A stretch of 64,000 nucleotides of DNA from JAJPHW01 sp963771505 (GTDB lineage Bacteria > Acidobacteriota > Terriglobia > Terriglobales > Acidobacteriaceae), in contig CAVYTO010000001.1 in the NCBI GenBank assembly GCA_963771505.1, positions 1,054,001 through 1,118,000 of the forward strand. Direction: 5' to 3'. A program made the translations under genes and the position numbers. Each line of letters begins with the position of its first letter. Positions within the stretch are counted from its first letter, which is position 1. Under the pieces are notes generated by a model. The model was not told the origin of the DNA, did no database searches, and saw only the letters and a program-made list of their open reading frames with translations. Shown piece after piece: positions 8,446 through 17,326 of this stretch.

Positions 8446-9666
8446 TCAACGATGGAACTTGTCGTATTGCTCGTAGATATAGTTGTCGGTCATCCCGGCA
8501 ATGTAGTCGCAAACGACCCGTGCGAGCGGCTCCTGCCCAGCTTTTTGCTGGTAGGTGGCGGGAAGGCTTTCTGGGTGTCCCATCCAGAATGAGAACAGTT
8601 CTCCGATCACGCGTTCCGCGTCTTGTTTGTCGGGTGCCAGGGAATCGCTGAAGTAAAGATGTTTGTGCAGGAAGTCTTTTGCGGTACGCTGTTCCCGCTC
8701 GACGGCTGGACTCAGCGCAACCAAGCGGCTCGGCCAATTTCTGACATCTTCGACCGACGCCACGTTAGCGACGGCAATTTGATGTTTGGTGTGCCGGATC
8801 AGGTCGTCTGCGAACCGGTTCAGCATCCCTTTGAGAGCTTCGTTGAATTGAAGTTTTGGCGGCGCATTTGAGTACAGGGGCTCGCCTTCGCGGTAAAACC
8901 GATCAAAGACCGGCAACCCGCCGCGAATATCGCCGAGGTTGAGTAAGCGAGATTCGTAGCCATCGTCCAAGTCGGCCGTGTTGTAAGCAATCTCGTCGGC
9001 AGCGTCGATCACTTGAGCCTCAAGTGGCGGTCGGCGGTCAAGAAGGTATTCGGCCAGCTCAGGAAACTTGGCGGCATCGTAGTCGCGCGAATGCTTGATG
9101 ATTCCCTCCCGGACTTCGAAGGTCAGATTCAAGCCTCGGAAGGCCGCGTAGCGGAGCTCGAAATCTTCCACGATGCGAAGCGCATGCAAATTGTGGTCAA
9201 ATGACATGCCGTGACTGCGCATCGCCGCATCCAAGGCTTTTTCCCCAGCATGACCGAATGGGGGATGGCCCAGATCGTGGACCAGCGCGAGCGCTTCGAC
9301 CAGGTCGGAATTCAATCCCAGCTGACCTGCAACAGTGCGGGCAATCTGCGCAACTTCGATGGTGTGGGTAAGCCGGCTGCGAAAGTGGTCTGAATTGCGC
9401 CGGGTGAAGACCTGGGTTTTGAATTGCAGGCGGCGAAAGGCTCGCGCGTGAACAATGCGGTCACGATCGCGCTCAAAGTCGTTGCGGTAAGGATGGCTGG
9501 GCTCGGCGTGGCGGCGACCGCGGGATTGTTCCACGCGCACCGCGTAGTCGGCGAGCATGATCCAAAGTTTAGCAGAAGGATTTGACGATTGTGTGGCAGA
9601 AGCGGAGGTGCCAAGGCGAGACTTCCCACTTTTGAATTGCCAAGGTCTCAAATGCTCATCGGCCAT
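8446..9666 (-). CDS. dgt: Deoxyguanosinetriphosphate triphosphohydrolase-like protein (HD domain)
   Basis: This HD-superfamily dNTPase has the typical opening YRNDFERDRDRIVHARAFRR, a metal-binding His (RLTHTIEVAQIA), the HD pair in VHDLGHPPFGHAGE and the distal Asp in DAADEIAYNTADLDDG. It hydrolyses dNTPs to nucleoside and tripolyphosphate; substrate preference cannot be read from sequence. The start is uncertain. The ATG at 9666 has AGGAG directly abutting it, while the internal ATG at 9558 (MLADYAVRVEQSRGRRH) matches the usual family start and gives 370 residues. I report the longer frame. Confidence 0.9.
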   Translation of the reverse strand: MADEHLRPWQFKSGKSRLGTSASATQSSNPSAKLWIMLADYAVRVEQSRGRRHAEPSHPYRNDFERDRDRIVHARAFRRLQFKTQVFTRRNSDHFRSRLTHTIEVAQIARTVAGQLGLNSDLVEALALVHDLGHPPFGHAGEKALDAAMRSHGMSFDHNLHALRIVEDFELRYAAFRGLNLTFEVREGIIKHSRDYDAAKFPELAEYLLDRRPPLEAQVIDAADEIAYNTADLDDGYESRLLNLGDIRGGLPVFDRFYREGEPLYSNAPPKLQFNEALKGMLNRFADDLIRHTKHQIAVANVASVEDVRNWPSRLVALSPAVEREQRTAKDFLHKHLYFSDSLAPDKQDAERVIGELFSFWMGHPESLPATYQQKAGQEPLARVVCDYIAGMTDNYIYEQYDKFHR

Positions 9667-9733
9667 CTCCTAGGCGTGCGGTTTCTGTGCTTAAATCTGT
9701 CAGCGGGGTAGAAAATTGGCGGTTGAGAGTCTG

Positions 9734-10741
9734 ATGAACGTGGCGGTGATCGGAGCGGGCGCGTTCGGCCGCAATCACGCACGCGTCTATGCTCAACTGG
9801 CGAAAGAGCGCCCAAACGTCCGCCTCGTCGGGATTGTGGACCCGGATGTAGACCGCGCAGACCAGGTGGCGAAGGAGTTTGGCACCCGGGGCTTCGGCTC
9901 CATTAGTCAACTCATTACTACCCATCGCGAAGTACAGGCAGCATCGGTCGCGGTGCCGACGATTCATCACCTCGAAGCCGCTCGACAATTAATGGAGGGC
10001 GGAGTCGACGTACTTATCGAAAAGCCGCTGGCAGCGTCAATCAGCGAAGCCGATGAACTGATTCAATTGGCAAAGGCTCACGGGCGCGTCGCACAGACCG
10101 GACACCTCGAGAGATTCAATCCCGCCGTTCGCGCGACTGTGCCGTTGATTACGCAGCCGATGTTTTTTGAGGGCCACCGCCTCAGCGTGTTCACGCCGCG
10201 CTCGTTGGATGTGGACGTTGTGCTCGACCTGATGATTCATGATTTAGACGTTGTCCTTTCATTCGTAGACTCGCCAGTGCGAGAAATCCGCGCGGTAGGG
10301 TTGCCGATACTTTCCGACAAAGTCGACATTGCCAACGTGCGGTTGGAATTCGAGTCCGGTTGCGTGGGCAACTTCACCGCCAGCCGTGTTTCCACGGAAC
10401 GGGTGCGCAAGTTGCGCTTTTTCCAGCCGCGGCAATACGTTTCGCTGGATTACTCGCGCCAAGATGTAGTTTTGTTCAGCGTTGGCGAGCATAGCGGGGT
10501 GCCTTCGGTGAATCCTCAAATCGGAATGAGCAAGCCGCCTGTTGTTTCCGAAGAGCCGCTGTACGCTGAAATCAAATCTTTTCTAGCTTCGGTCAGCGAC
10601 CGTTCACAACCTGTCGTATCTCTCTACGACGGCCGCCGCGCGCTGGCTTTGGCGCTCGATATTGTAGGAGCCATTGAGCGGCATTCCGAAAGCGCCGACC
10701 TCGAACGACTGGGCGCCAAATCGCCGCTTTACACTTCTTGA
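9734..10741 (+). CDS. Gfo/Idh/MocA family NAD(P)-dependent oxidoreductase
   Basis: The ~335-residue protein begins MNVAVIGAGAFGRNHARVY, a Rossmann GxGxxG motif. It carries the family EKP motif (LIEKPLAAS, ~98) and the segment QTGHLERFNPAVRA. The latter is reminiscent of UDP-N-acetylglucosamine 3-dehydrogenases (GnnA) used for 3-amino lipid A precursors. No lpx or aminotransferase gene is adjacent, so that substrate is a guess. The ATG at 9734 is preferred over the upstream TTG at 9716 because it begins directly at the nucleotide-binding strand. Divergent from dgt. Confidence 0.85.
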   Translation: MNVAVIGAGAFGRNHARVYAQLAKERPNVRLVGIVDPDVDRADQVAKEFGTRGFGSISQLITTHREVQAASVAVPTIHHLEAARQLMEGGVDVLIEKPLAASISEADELIQLAKAHGRVAQTGHLERFNPAVRATVPLITQPMFFEGHRLSVFTPRSLDVDVVLDLMIHDLDVVLSFVDSPVREIRAVGLPILSDKVDIANVRLEFESGCVGNFTASRVSTERVRKLRFFQPRQYVSLDYSRQDVVLFSVGEHSGVPSVNPQIGMSKPPVVSEEPLYAEIKSFLASVSDRSQPVVSLYDGRRALALALDIVGAIERHSESADLERLGAKSPLYTS

Positions 10742-10900
10742 CAGCCCCGCGCCGCGCGGGCCTCTAACCTTAGGTAGCAGCACCGCAGTTCCCCGGTGAA
10801 TCGCAAAAAATGCGAAAATGGACTCTATCTATTCACGGCATAACCGGGGCGCGCAACTAAATGCACGCTGGTCGTGTCTAACCGGATAGCCCACGGCTAC

Positions 10901-12001
10901 ATGTCAACCACGCAAATTCCGCCTGGCGCACCTCCCGCTTCGGTTGGCCCAGGCCGTGGGGGGGATGAGTTATACGATTCCCGTAACTGGGAGTCTGCTT
11001 ACCGCGAATTACACGATGCGCCTGCACTCTTGTTGCAAATGCAGGACGAGGTGTCGCGGTCGCGCAAGCGGGAAGCCTTCTGGATTTCGGTCGCAGTCCA
11101 CCTAATTTTTGTCATTCTGATCGTAAATTCCACCCGGTTTGGTTTGCTGGTTCCTCGACCGGTGGTGCTCGTGAGTCCCTCCCCGCGCGATAAAGATACG
11201 ACTTTTCTCGAACTTCCGCCGGACGAGCAGAAGATCGCGAAGCGTCCCGATACCGACAAGATTTCGGACAAGAACCGGATCGCCACGACCAAAGCTCCCG
11301 TGCTTGACCGCAAGGAGCTGAAGAAAATATTGGATGCTTCACGAGCAGGAAGGCCGGGACCGGTGAGTCCGCCCGCGCAACAACCGGCGCCACAACAGCA
11401 GGCGGGACCGGCAGCTCCCGCTCCGCCCGCGCCAGCACAACAGCCCGCGCCGCCGAAATTTGCTACTCAGGACCAGACCGCGAAATTACAGACGCCGCCT
11501 CCTGCCCCAAAACCGAATTTCAATACAAACAATCTGTCGGTAGGTTCTTCCATCGAGCAGGCGGCCCGCGCGGCATTAGCCAATCGCGGCGGCTATGCCG
11601 GGGACAGCGGAGACATGGGCCTGGGCGGACGCCAACCCACCGCGCGGATGGGCCCGCTCGACGTACTCAGCGACACGATGGGCGTAGACTTCGGCCCTTA
11701 CCTGCAAAGGGTGCTGCATGATGTCCGCATCAATTGGTACAACCTGATTCCAGAAGCGGCCCGCGCGCCTCTGATGAAAAAAGGGAAAGTGTCGATTGAG
11801 TTTGCCATCACGAAAGATGGAACGGTTGCGGGAATGAAGCTGGTGAGCACATCCGGGGATGTCGCGCTTGATCGCGGAGCCTGGGGCGGCATTACTGCTT
11901 CGAACCCGTTCCCGCCGCTACCCACTGAATTCGGCGGGCAATACCTGGCGCTGCGCTTTACCTTCTTCTACAACCCTGACAAATCAGATCTCGAACAATA
12001 A
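10901..12001 (+). CDS. TonB-family protein (energy-transducer-like)
   Basis: The product (~366 residues from ATG 10901; a GTG at 10874 is also possible) has the TonB/TolA layout. A cytoplasmic N-terminus of ~55 residues comes first, then one membrane helix (FWISVAVHLIFVILIV, ~60-78). A long periplasmic stretch rich in Pro, Ala and Gln (~145-210) follows, and a C-terminal TonB-like domain (~275-360) contains KGKVSIEFAITKDGTVAGMKLVSTSG. No exbB/exbD lies beside it, so it must rely on a remote motor or act as a structural periplasm-spanning protein. Its stop is 4 bases from the convergent DUF4097 gene. Confidence 0.82.
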   Translation: MSTTQIPPGAPPASVGPGRGGDELYDSRNWESAYRELHDAPALLLQMQDEVSRSRKREAFWISVAVHLIFVILIVNSTRFGLLVPRPVVLVSPSPRDKDTTFLELPPDEQKIAKRPDTDKISDKNRIATTKAPVLDRKELKKILDASRAGRPGPVSPPAQQPAPQQQAGPAAPAPPAPAQQPAPPKFATQDQTAKLQTPPPAPKPNFNTNNLSVGSSIEQAARAALANRGGYAGDSGDMGLGGRQPTARMGPLDVLSDTMGVDFGPYLQRVLHDVRINWYNLIPEAARAPLMKKGKVSIEFAITKDGTVAGMKLVSTSGDVALDRGAWGGITASNPFPPLPTEFGGQYLALRFTFFYNPDKSDLEQ

Positions 12002-12005
12002 CGGC

Positions 12006-12803
12006 TTACGATTTTTGTAAGTTGATCGAACCGTCTCCCGTGTGAACGGTCAGCATGTTGCCACCGCCGTTGAGTTTACCGTGGACATTTCTTTCGCTGA
12101 TCCGCCCCTCTACCGCCATGGGCATCTCGACGTTGATGTGGCCGTCGCCCGTATGCATGTCGAGGTCGGCGGCAAAGCGATCGGGTAGGCCGAGGGTCAC
12201 GCTGCCATCCCCGGCGCGAAGCGACCAGTTTGAGGCGAGAGTAGAACCTTCCAACACGCGGACATCGATCTTTCCGTCGCCCGTGCTTACATCGAGCGCA
12301 TCAAAGCGGCCCTTTGCGTTGATGTGGCCATCGCCGGCGTGAGCACGAAGTTTTCCATCGATAGAATCAACGTCCTGATGGCCGTCGCTGCTCTCAAGTT
12401 CCATCTCGCCCTTAAAGTTGCCTACCTGAATGTGGCCATCTCCGGTGTGGAGATACATCCGCCCCTGGCGTGGCATGTGAATCAGGATTTCAACTCGATG
12501 GTTGCGAGTGTCGAAGTTGAACATCTGAATATGGACGGGAAATCGAACCGTGATCGAGACCGAATCCCCGCTTTGGTGTTCGTCAATGCGGAGATCGCGA
12601 GCGCCAATCTTGTACCCCTGAGACAAGACGTGGGCCTCGATTACGTTCTGGTCCCACGTATCGACGGTGATGCTGGCGTCTGAGGTTTCCACTCGCAAAT
12701 CCGGTTTAGCGGAGATCGAGTAGGATTTCGACCACTCGTCGGCATGCGCCGAGGGGACCGCAATCGCTGATATCGCCAACAAAAGCCAACCAAACAGTTT
12801 CAT
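12006..12803 (-). CDS. Secreted DUF4097-type beta-repeat protein
   Basis: Start ATG 12803 is supported by AAGGAG six bases upstream; the ATG at 12818 lacks one. A signal peptide (MKLFGWLLLAISAIAVPSAHA) precedes a ~240-residue region built from repeats with a (T/A)GDG(H/K/S)I core, seen at least five times. Each repeat is one turn of a predicted right-handed beta-solenoid typical of DUF4097. No enzymatic motif is visible. A second family member lies at 35135-36322 in a sigma-factor module; this copy stands alone. Role unknown, probably envelope-associated. Confidence 0.85.
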   Translation of the reverse strand: MKLFGWLLLAISAIAVPSAHADEWSKSYSISAKPDLRVETSDASITVDTWDQNVIEAHVLSQGYKIGARDLRIDEHQSGDSVSITVRFPVHIQMFNFDTRNHRVEILIHMPRQGRMYLHTGDGHIQVGNFKGEMELESSDGHQDVDSIDGKLRAHAGDGHINAKGRFDALDVSTGDGKIDVRVLEGSTLASNWSLRAGDGSVTLGLPDRFAADLDMHTGDGHINVEMPMAVEGRISERNVHGKLNGGGNMLTVHTGDGSINLQKS

Positions 12804-12949
12804 CGTAATCTCCTTCAATCACCGGTTCGCCACTGCTTCGATATACGGACTTCGTGGGCGGGTAGTTCCCCGCCAGTTCTGTTTCTCAATCAGGTGCCAC
12901 GAAGCAGCGTAAGTCTAGCATTTGACTGGGGCAGGGTTACAATTTGGGG

Positions 12950-13099
12950 ATGTTCCGGTCCAACTCAAAATCAGTCGGCCGAACAGGAATGGGTCGAGTC
13001 CGGCATCGCGAGGCTGCTGGAGTGGTGATTATTGCGCTTATAATCCTGGCTTTCACACTGGCGCGACATTGGCACAACATTGCCTGGAGCGCGCGCTGA
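12950..13099 (+). CDS. Small predicted membrane protein (49 aa) upstream of miaA
   Basis: A complete ATG-to-TGA frame encodes 49 residues: a basic N-terminus, then a clear membrane helix (AAGVVIIALIILAFTLA) and a short basic tail. GGGG precedes the ATG. The ORF is too short for usual gene finders and overlaps the non-homologous upstream extension of the miaA frame. Its position just before miaA (stop 18 bases from the likely miaA start) would fit translational coupling. No family is recognised. Confidence 0.5.
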   Translation: MFRSNSKSVGRTGMGRVRHREAAGVVIIALIILAFTLARHWHNIAWSAR

Positions 13100-13116
13100 G
13101 CGGTCTAGCTGATCCG

Positions 13117-14031
13117 TTGTTGGTCGTCATTGTCGGTCCCACGGCGAGCGGGAAAACGGCGCTCTCGCTTGCGTTGACGGAGAAATTCAACGGCGAAATC
13201 GTTAACTGCGATTCAGTGGCGATGTATCGCGAGTTCGAGATCGGCACCGCTAAACCTAGCGCGGCAGAGCGAGTTAGGGCGCCGCACCACCTGCTCGATT
13301 GCGTACATGCGACCGGTTCCGTGACGGCGGGGGAGTATTCGCGCCTGGCGCGAGAGGCGATCAGGCAGATTTCGGCGCGTGGCCGGTTGCCGATTGTGGT
13401 TGGCGGAACCGGACTTTATCTCCGCGCCTTGCTGGATGGCCTATTCGCGGGACCGCAGCGTTCGGATGAACTTCGAGAGCGGTTGCGCGAGCGGGCGGCA
13501 GTTCGCGGGCCGATTCATCTGCACCGAGTTCTCCAGCGGCTTGATCGGGTGGCTGCGGAAAACATTCACGTAAACGATCTGCCGAAACTGATTCGAGCGA
13601 TCGAAGTTTCGCTGGCGGAACGGAAGCCGATGACCGAACAGTGGAAGACGGGCCGCGAACGGCTTGAGGGTTTCAGAATCATGCGCATTGGTTTGAATCC
13701 CGGGCGGGCGTTGCTTTATGACCGCATCAACCGGCGGGCCCAAAGAATGTTCGACGAAGGGCTGGTCGAGGAAACGCGACGGCTTCACGAAAAATACGGG
13801 GATCGCGCTTCCCCGCTGCACTCGCTCGGCTACAGGCAGGCGGTGCAGTTGCTTCGTGGGGAAGTGGACCGCACTGCAGCAATTCAGTCCGCGCAGCAAG
13901 CGCACCGCAACTACGCCAAGCGGCAGATGACATGGTTCCGGCGTGAACCAGAGGTCATTTGGTTGTCGGGGTTCGGCGATGACTTCGCCATTCAGAGAGA
14001 AGCGATCGAAAATGTTGGAAAGAAATTGTGA
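13117..14031 (+). CDS. miaA: tRNA dimethylallyltransferase
   Basis: MiaA transfers a dimethylallyl group from DMAPP to N6 of A37 in tRNAs reading UNN codons. The P-loop GPTASGKT, DSVAMYREFEIGTAKPS, HHLLDCV, VVGGTGLYLRALLDGL and the C-terminal LGYRQAVQLLRGE and YAKRQMTWFRRE motifs are all present. The frame is open from 12922, but family homology begins at LLVVIVGPT, so a TTG near 13117-13120 is the likely start (~304 residues; E. coli MiaA is 316). Upstream codons overlap a separate small ORF. The stop overlaps the GTG of the next gene by four bases. Confidence 0.9.
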   Translation: MLVVIVGPTASGKTALSLALTEKFNGEIVNCDSVAMYREFEIGTAKPSAAERVRAPHHLLDCVHATGSVTAGEYSRLAREAIRQISARGRLPIVVGGTGLYLRALLDGLFAGPQRSDELRERLRERAAVRGPIHLHRVLQRLDRVAAENIHVNDLPKLIRAIEVSLAERKPMTEQWKTGRERLEGFRIMRIGLNPGRALLYDRINRRAQRMFDEGLVEETRRLHEKYGDRASPLHSLGYRQAVQLLRGEVDRTAAIQSAQQAHRNYAKRQMTWFRREPEVIWLSGFGDDFAIQREAIENVGKKL

Positions 14032-15950
14032 TCAAGCGCCTTGAGTTGAAGCGCGCGGGGCGAATGTTTGCGACGATCGCACTGCTGACGACGCTCGTAT
14101 ACGCGAAAGACGCAAAGCCGCCGCAGGCGCAGATACACCTGGATCGCGACGGAGAGCGTTGGGCGCAGCGCACGCTGCACAAACTCACAGTTGAAGAGAA
14201 GGTCGGCCAGCTATTCATGATCTGGGCGCGGGCGGCGTTCCTCAATGTCAACAGTCCCGATTATCTTCAACTACGCGACCAGATGCGAAAGTACCATGTT
14301 GGCGGCGTTGCGATGACAGTGCGATGGGATCCGCCGTTTCTCTATCGCAATGAGCCCTACGAGGCTGCCGACATGCTGAACCGATTGCAGTCCGACTCGC
14401 CTCTGCCTTTGTTGGTAGCGGCGGATTTCGAGCGCGGACTTTCCATGCGCTTGCTGGGCGCCACTGAATTTCCTCACGCGATGGCGTTCGGGGCGTCGGG
14501 CGACATCAGCAATGCAGAAGCTCTTGGACGGGTTACCGCCGAAGAGGCACGCGCGATCGGCGTGCATTGGAATTTCTTTCCCGACGCCGATGTGAACTCA
14601 AACCCAGCAAATCCGATCATTAATACGAGGTCGTTTGGGGAAGATCCGACTCAGGTTGGGGAGTTGGTGAAGGCGTACATTCGCGGCGCGCATTCCGCAG
14701 GAATGATGACAACCGCCAAGCACTTCCCCGGCCATGGCGACACCGACACTGATTCCCATCTGGGATTAGCGCGGGTCACCGGCGATTTGGCCCGACTGAA
14801 TTCGGTCGAGCTTTTGCCCTTCGAGCAGGCTATCGCTGCTGGAACGGACGCGGTGATGGTAGCGCATGTCAGCGTTCCTGCGCTAGAACCCGATCCAAAC
14901 CGGATTGCTACGACTTCTCCTGCAATCGTTAGTGACCTGCTGAGGCAACGCCTGGGATTCACTGGAATTGCGGTGACCGACGCACTCGACATGGGGGCGC
15001 TCACGGGACTTTATCCCGATAGGCGCGGGCGCGCTGCGGTAGACGCTTTCAAGGCCGGCAACGACGTGTTGCTCATTCCGCTAGACCTGGACGCTGCCTA
15101 CCGCGCCATGCTCGAAGCGGTGCGCTCAGGAGAAATCCCGCAAGATAGGTTGAACGTATCGGTGCTAAAACTCCTGCGTGCGAAGGCGGCATTAGGACTG
15201 GAAAAGAATCGTCTCGTGGAGATGAAAGCCATCACCTCGATCGTAGGGCGGCCTGAGAACCTTGCCGCGGGGCAAAATATCGCCGATCAAGCGATCACGC
15301 TGGTTCGCGACAATGGCAAAATACTGCCGTTGAAGTCTCAGGGAACATCGAAACTGCATCTTCCGTACCAAGCTGTGGGACCAGTGCGCAACGATCTGGT
15401 CGCGGTGATCATGGTGGATGACATTCGGACCGACGCGGGGCGTATTTTCGAGCGGCAGATTAAATCGCGCGTTCCGGATGCGAACGTGATCTACGTCGAT
15501 CCCCGCCTGGCCAACTTGATTGCACCCGATGTATTGAAGGCTGTCGATGAAGCCCAGACAGTTGTAGCTGCCGTGTATGCGGTCCCAACACCGGGCAAGG
15601 CGCCGGACGCGCCTGTTCCAAGTCCGAATGCAGTCTCGGTCCCGTCTGCGGTAGGGTTGGGCGACGACAGCGGCGATCTGTTGCATCGCATTTTGTATCA
15701 TGGGCTGGAAAAAACGGTGGTGGTAGCCATGGGATCGCCTTACATTGCGCAGGACTTTCCCGCCGTCCAGAATTATCTGTGCTCCTACTCGAACACTGGC
15801 GTGTCGGAAGTGAGCGTGGCAAAGGCGTTGTTTGGAGAGATTGCTGTTCGCGGTCATTTACCGGTGGCAATCCCCGGGTTTGCGCCGCGTGGAACTGGAA
15901 TCGAACGACCCATCAAATTCACAACTGGAGATTTTGTCCATGCGCACTAG
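14028..15950 (+). CDS. Glycoside hydrolase family 3, beta-N-acetylhexosaminidase-like
   Basis: This 640-residue protein starts at a GTG overlapping the miaA stop and carries an N-terminal signal peptide (MFATIALLTTLVYA). The GH3 N-terminal barrel has AADFERG, the hallmark KHFPGHGDT (~228) and VTDALDMGAL with the nucleophile Asp (~319). The KHFPGHGDT loop is typical of NagZ-type enzymes, which release N-acetylglucosamine from muropeptides or chitin. Unlike cytosolic NagZ (~340 aa), it has an added C-terminal GH3 domain of ~250 residues and is exported, so periplasmic cell-wall or chitin turnover is more likely than cytosolic recycling (inference). Confidence 0.87.
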   Translation: MIKRLELKRAGRMFATIALLTTLVYAKDAKPPQAQIHLDRDGERWAQRTLHKLTVEEKVGQLFMIWARAAFLNVNSPDYLQLRDQMRKYHVGGVAMTVRWDPPFLYRNEPYEAADMLNRLQSDSPLPLLVAADFERGLSMRLLGATEFPHAMAFGASGDISNAEALGRVTAEEARAIGVHWNFFPDADVNSNPANPIINTRSFGEDPTQVGELVKAYIRGAHSAGMMTTAKHFPGHGDTDTDSHLGLARVTGDLARLNSVELLPFEQAIAAGTDAVMVAHVSVPALEPDPNRIATTSPAIVSDLLRQRLGFTGIAVTDALDMGALTGLYPDRRGRAAVDAFKAGNDVLLIPLDLDAAYRAMLEAVRSGEIPQDRLNVSVLKLLRAKAALGLEKNRLVEMKAITSIVGRPENLAAGQNIADQAITLVRDNGKILPLKSQGTSKLHLPYQAVGPVRNDLVAVIMVDDIRTDAGRIFERQIKSRVPDANVIYVDPRLANLIAPDVLKAVDEAQTVVAAVYAVPTPGKAPDAPVPSPNAVSVPSAVGLGDDSGDLLHRILYHGLEKTVVVAMGSPYIAQDFPAVQNYLCSYSNTGVSEVSVAKALFGEIAVRGHLPVAIPGFAPRGTGIERPIKFTTGDFVHAH

Positions 15951-16527
15951 ACACTTATTTTTATGCTTTGCAGCCTTATCCATTCTCGCGATTTCGGCGT
16001 GCAGCGTTCACACAGAAAAAAGCGCTTCAGGAGACAACGAAAAAAATGTCGACATAGAGACTCCGGTCGGCGACCTGCACGTGGGGAAGGATGTCGATGC
16101 GCGTGACGCCGGATTGGCGGTCTATCCGGGTGCGAAGTTGAAAGATAAAAAGGGCGACGACGATGACAGCCACAGCGCGAACCTCTCCATCATGACGAGC
16201 CTGTTTGGACTGAAGGTTGTCGCCGCCGAGTATGTTTCGGACGATGCGCCCGCCGCGATCTCCGCCTACTACAAAGATCAGATGAAAAAATTCGGGAAGA
16301 TTCTTGAATGCCACACTGACAAAGTTGGCAAGAACGTGGATGTGAACGAAAAAGACGACCACCATTCGGGCCCCGTGACTTGTGAAAGCCCGAACACGGG
16401 GAATGTGCTCGAGTTGAAGGTAGGCACGGAAGACAATCAGCACGTGGTGTCGATTGAACCTCGCGGCAAGGGCACGGATTTTAGCCTTGTCTTCGTCAGA
16501 GTTCGGGGAAAGAGCGGGGACATTTAG
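15940..16527 (+). CDS. Putative lipoprotein
   Basis: The ATG at 15940 overlaps the end of the GH3 gene by 11 bases. The 195-residue product has a lipoprotein signal peptide with lipobox ISAC (LSILAISACSVHTEK), cysteine near residue 20. The mature protein is polar, with an Asp/His/Lys-rich stretch (KDKKGDDDDSHSA) and a conserved-looking core AAEYVSDDAPAAISAYYKDQMKKFG resembling small uncharacterised acidobacterial lipoproteins. No function is recognised. Coupling to the GH3 gene suggests a shared role in the envelope. Confidence 0.75.
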   Translation: MRTRHLFLCFAALSILAISACSVHTEKSASGDNEKNVDIETPVGDLHVGKDVDARDAGLAVYPGAKLKDKKGDDDDSHSANLSIMTSLFGLKVVAAEYVSDDAPAAISAYYKDQMKKFGKILECHTDKVGKNVDVNEKDDHHSGPVTCESPNTGNVLELKVGTEDNQHVVSIEPRGKGTDFSLVFVRVRGKSGDI

Positions 16528-16611
16528 GTCCGGTTAGCTCTCAAGTGAAGCATTTGGTAAAAGCCCCGCTTCCTTGCCTGTTTCACTCATGCTCCTGTAA
16601 CTTCAAGCTCA

Positions 16612-17247
16612 GTGGAGCATCCCTGTCATCAATGCAATACCGCGATTGAAGAGGGCACGCCGTTTTGTCCGCAGTGCGGCGCGCCGCAAATTCGGGTTCC
16701 GGGCGTAGAGAGCGAAGCAGATATCGGTACGGTGACTGCGCCGGCCGCGATCTTTCGCAGTCCTAAAGCGGTTGAATGGTCGCACGGCTTGCCAGCGGCG
16801 GCGCTGGCCGGGCTGATTTCGGCGATTCTGATGATCATCCCTCTCGGCGGCTTGGGCGTGGGGATGCTTGCAGGGGGCACGCTTGCGGTCATGTTGTACA
16901 GACGCCGCCTGCCGCTGGCTCATCCTTCGGCAGCCATGGGGGCGCGGCTCGGAGCGGCAAGCGGGGCGATTGCGTTCGCGCTGTTTTGTTTGCTCACGGC
17001 GATTCAGGTCTTGGTTTTTCATTCTGGCAATCAACTGCGCGCAGCCCTTCTTGAATCGGTCCAGCAGACCGCGGCGCGAACGACAGATCCGCAGGCGAAG
17101 CCGGTTTTAGATTATTTACGCAGCAGCGCCGGCCTGGAACTGGTGATGGCGATCGGACTGGTCGTGATGTTCGTCGTGTTTCTGGTCGTCTCCAGCGCAG
17201 GAGGCGCGATTGGGGCCGCGCTCATGTCGCGGAGCCGCCGCCTGTGA
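16612..17247 (+). CDS. Zinc-ribbon membrane protein of unknown function
   Basis: A GTG-initiated 211-residue protein opens with a zinc ribbon: CHQC (residues 5-8) and CPQC (~19-22). A short linker leads to three or four hydrophobic segments (LPAAALAGLISAILMIIPLG, GAIAFALFCLLTAIQVLVF, LELVMAIGLVVMFVVFLVV). The layout is that of zinc-ribbon plus DUF4013-like small membrane proteins common in soil bacteria. No catalytic motif is visible. It lies between the lipoprotein gene and the pyrimidine operon. Confidence 0.75.
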   Translation: MEHPCHQCNTAIEEGTPFCPQCGAPQIRVPGVESEADIGTVTAPAAIFRSPKAVEWSHGLPAAALAGLISAILMIIPLGGLGVGMLAGGTLAVMLYRRRLPLAHPSAAMGARLGAASGAIAFALFCLLTAIQVLVFHSGNQLRAALLESVQQTAARTTDPQAKPVLDYLRSSAGLELVMAIGLVVMFVVFLVVSSAGGAIGAALMSRSRRL

Positions 17248-17326
17248 GAGATTTTCACAGCACATTTGCCGCTTTCGCCCGATAACCTTGCTCTGGCGCT
17301 GGCCGTCCGCGTATCATCCATCGTTC

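Noticed and set aside
8336..8737. 133-codon minus-strand frame at the dgt 3' end
   Set aside because: It overlaps the conserved C-terminus of the dGTPase in another frame and has no homology.
12922..12943. TTGACT followed by TACAAT just before the small ORF at 12950, like a sigma-70 promoter
   Set aside because: The spacer is only 10 bases, far from the ~17 needed, and the start codon would sit at about +7.
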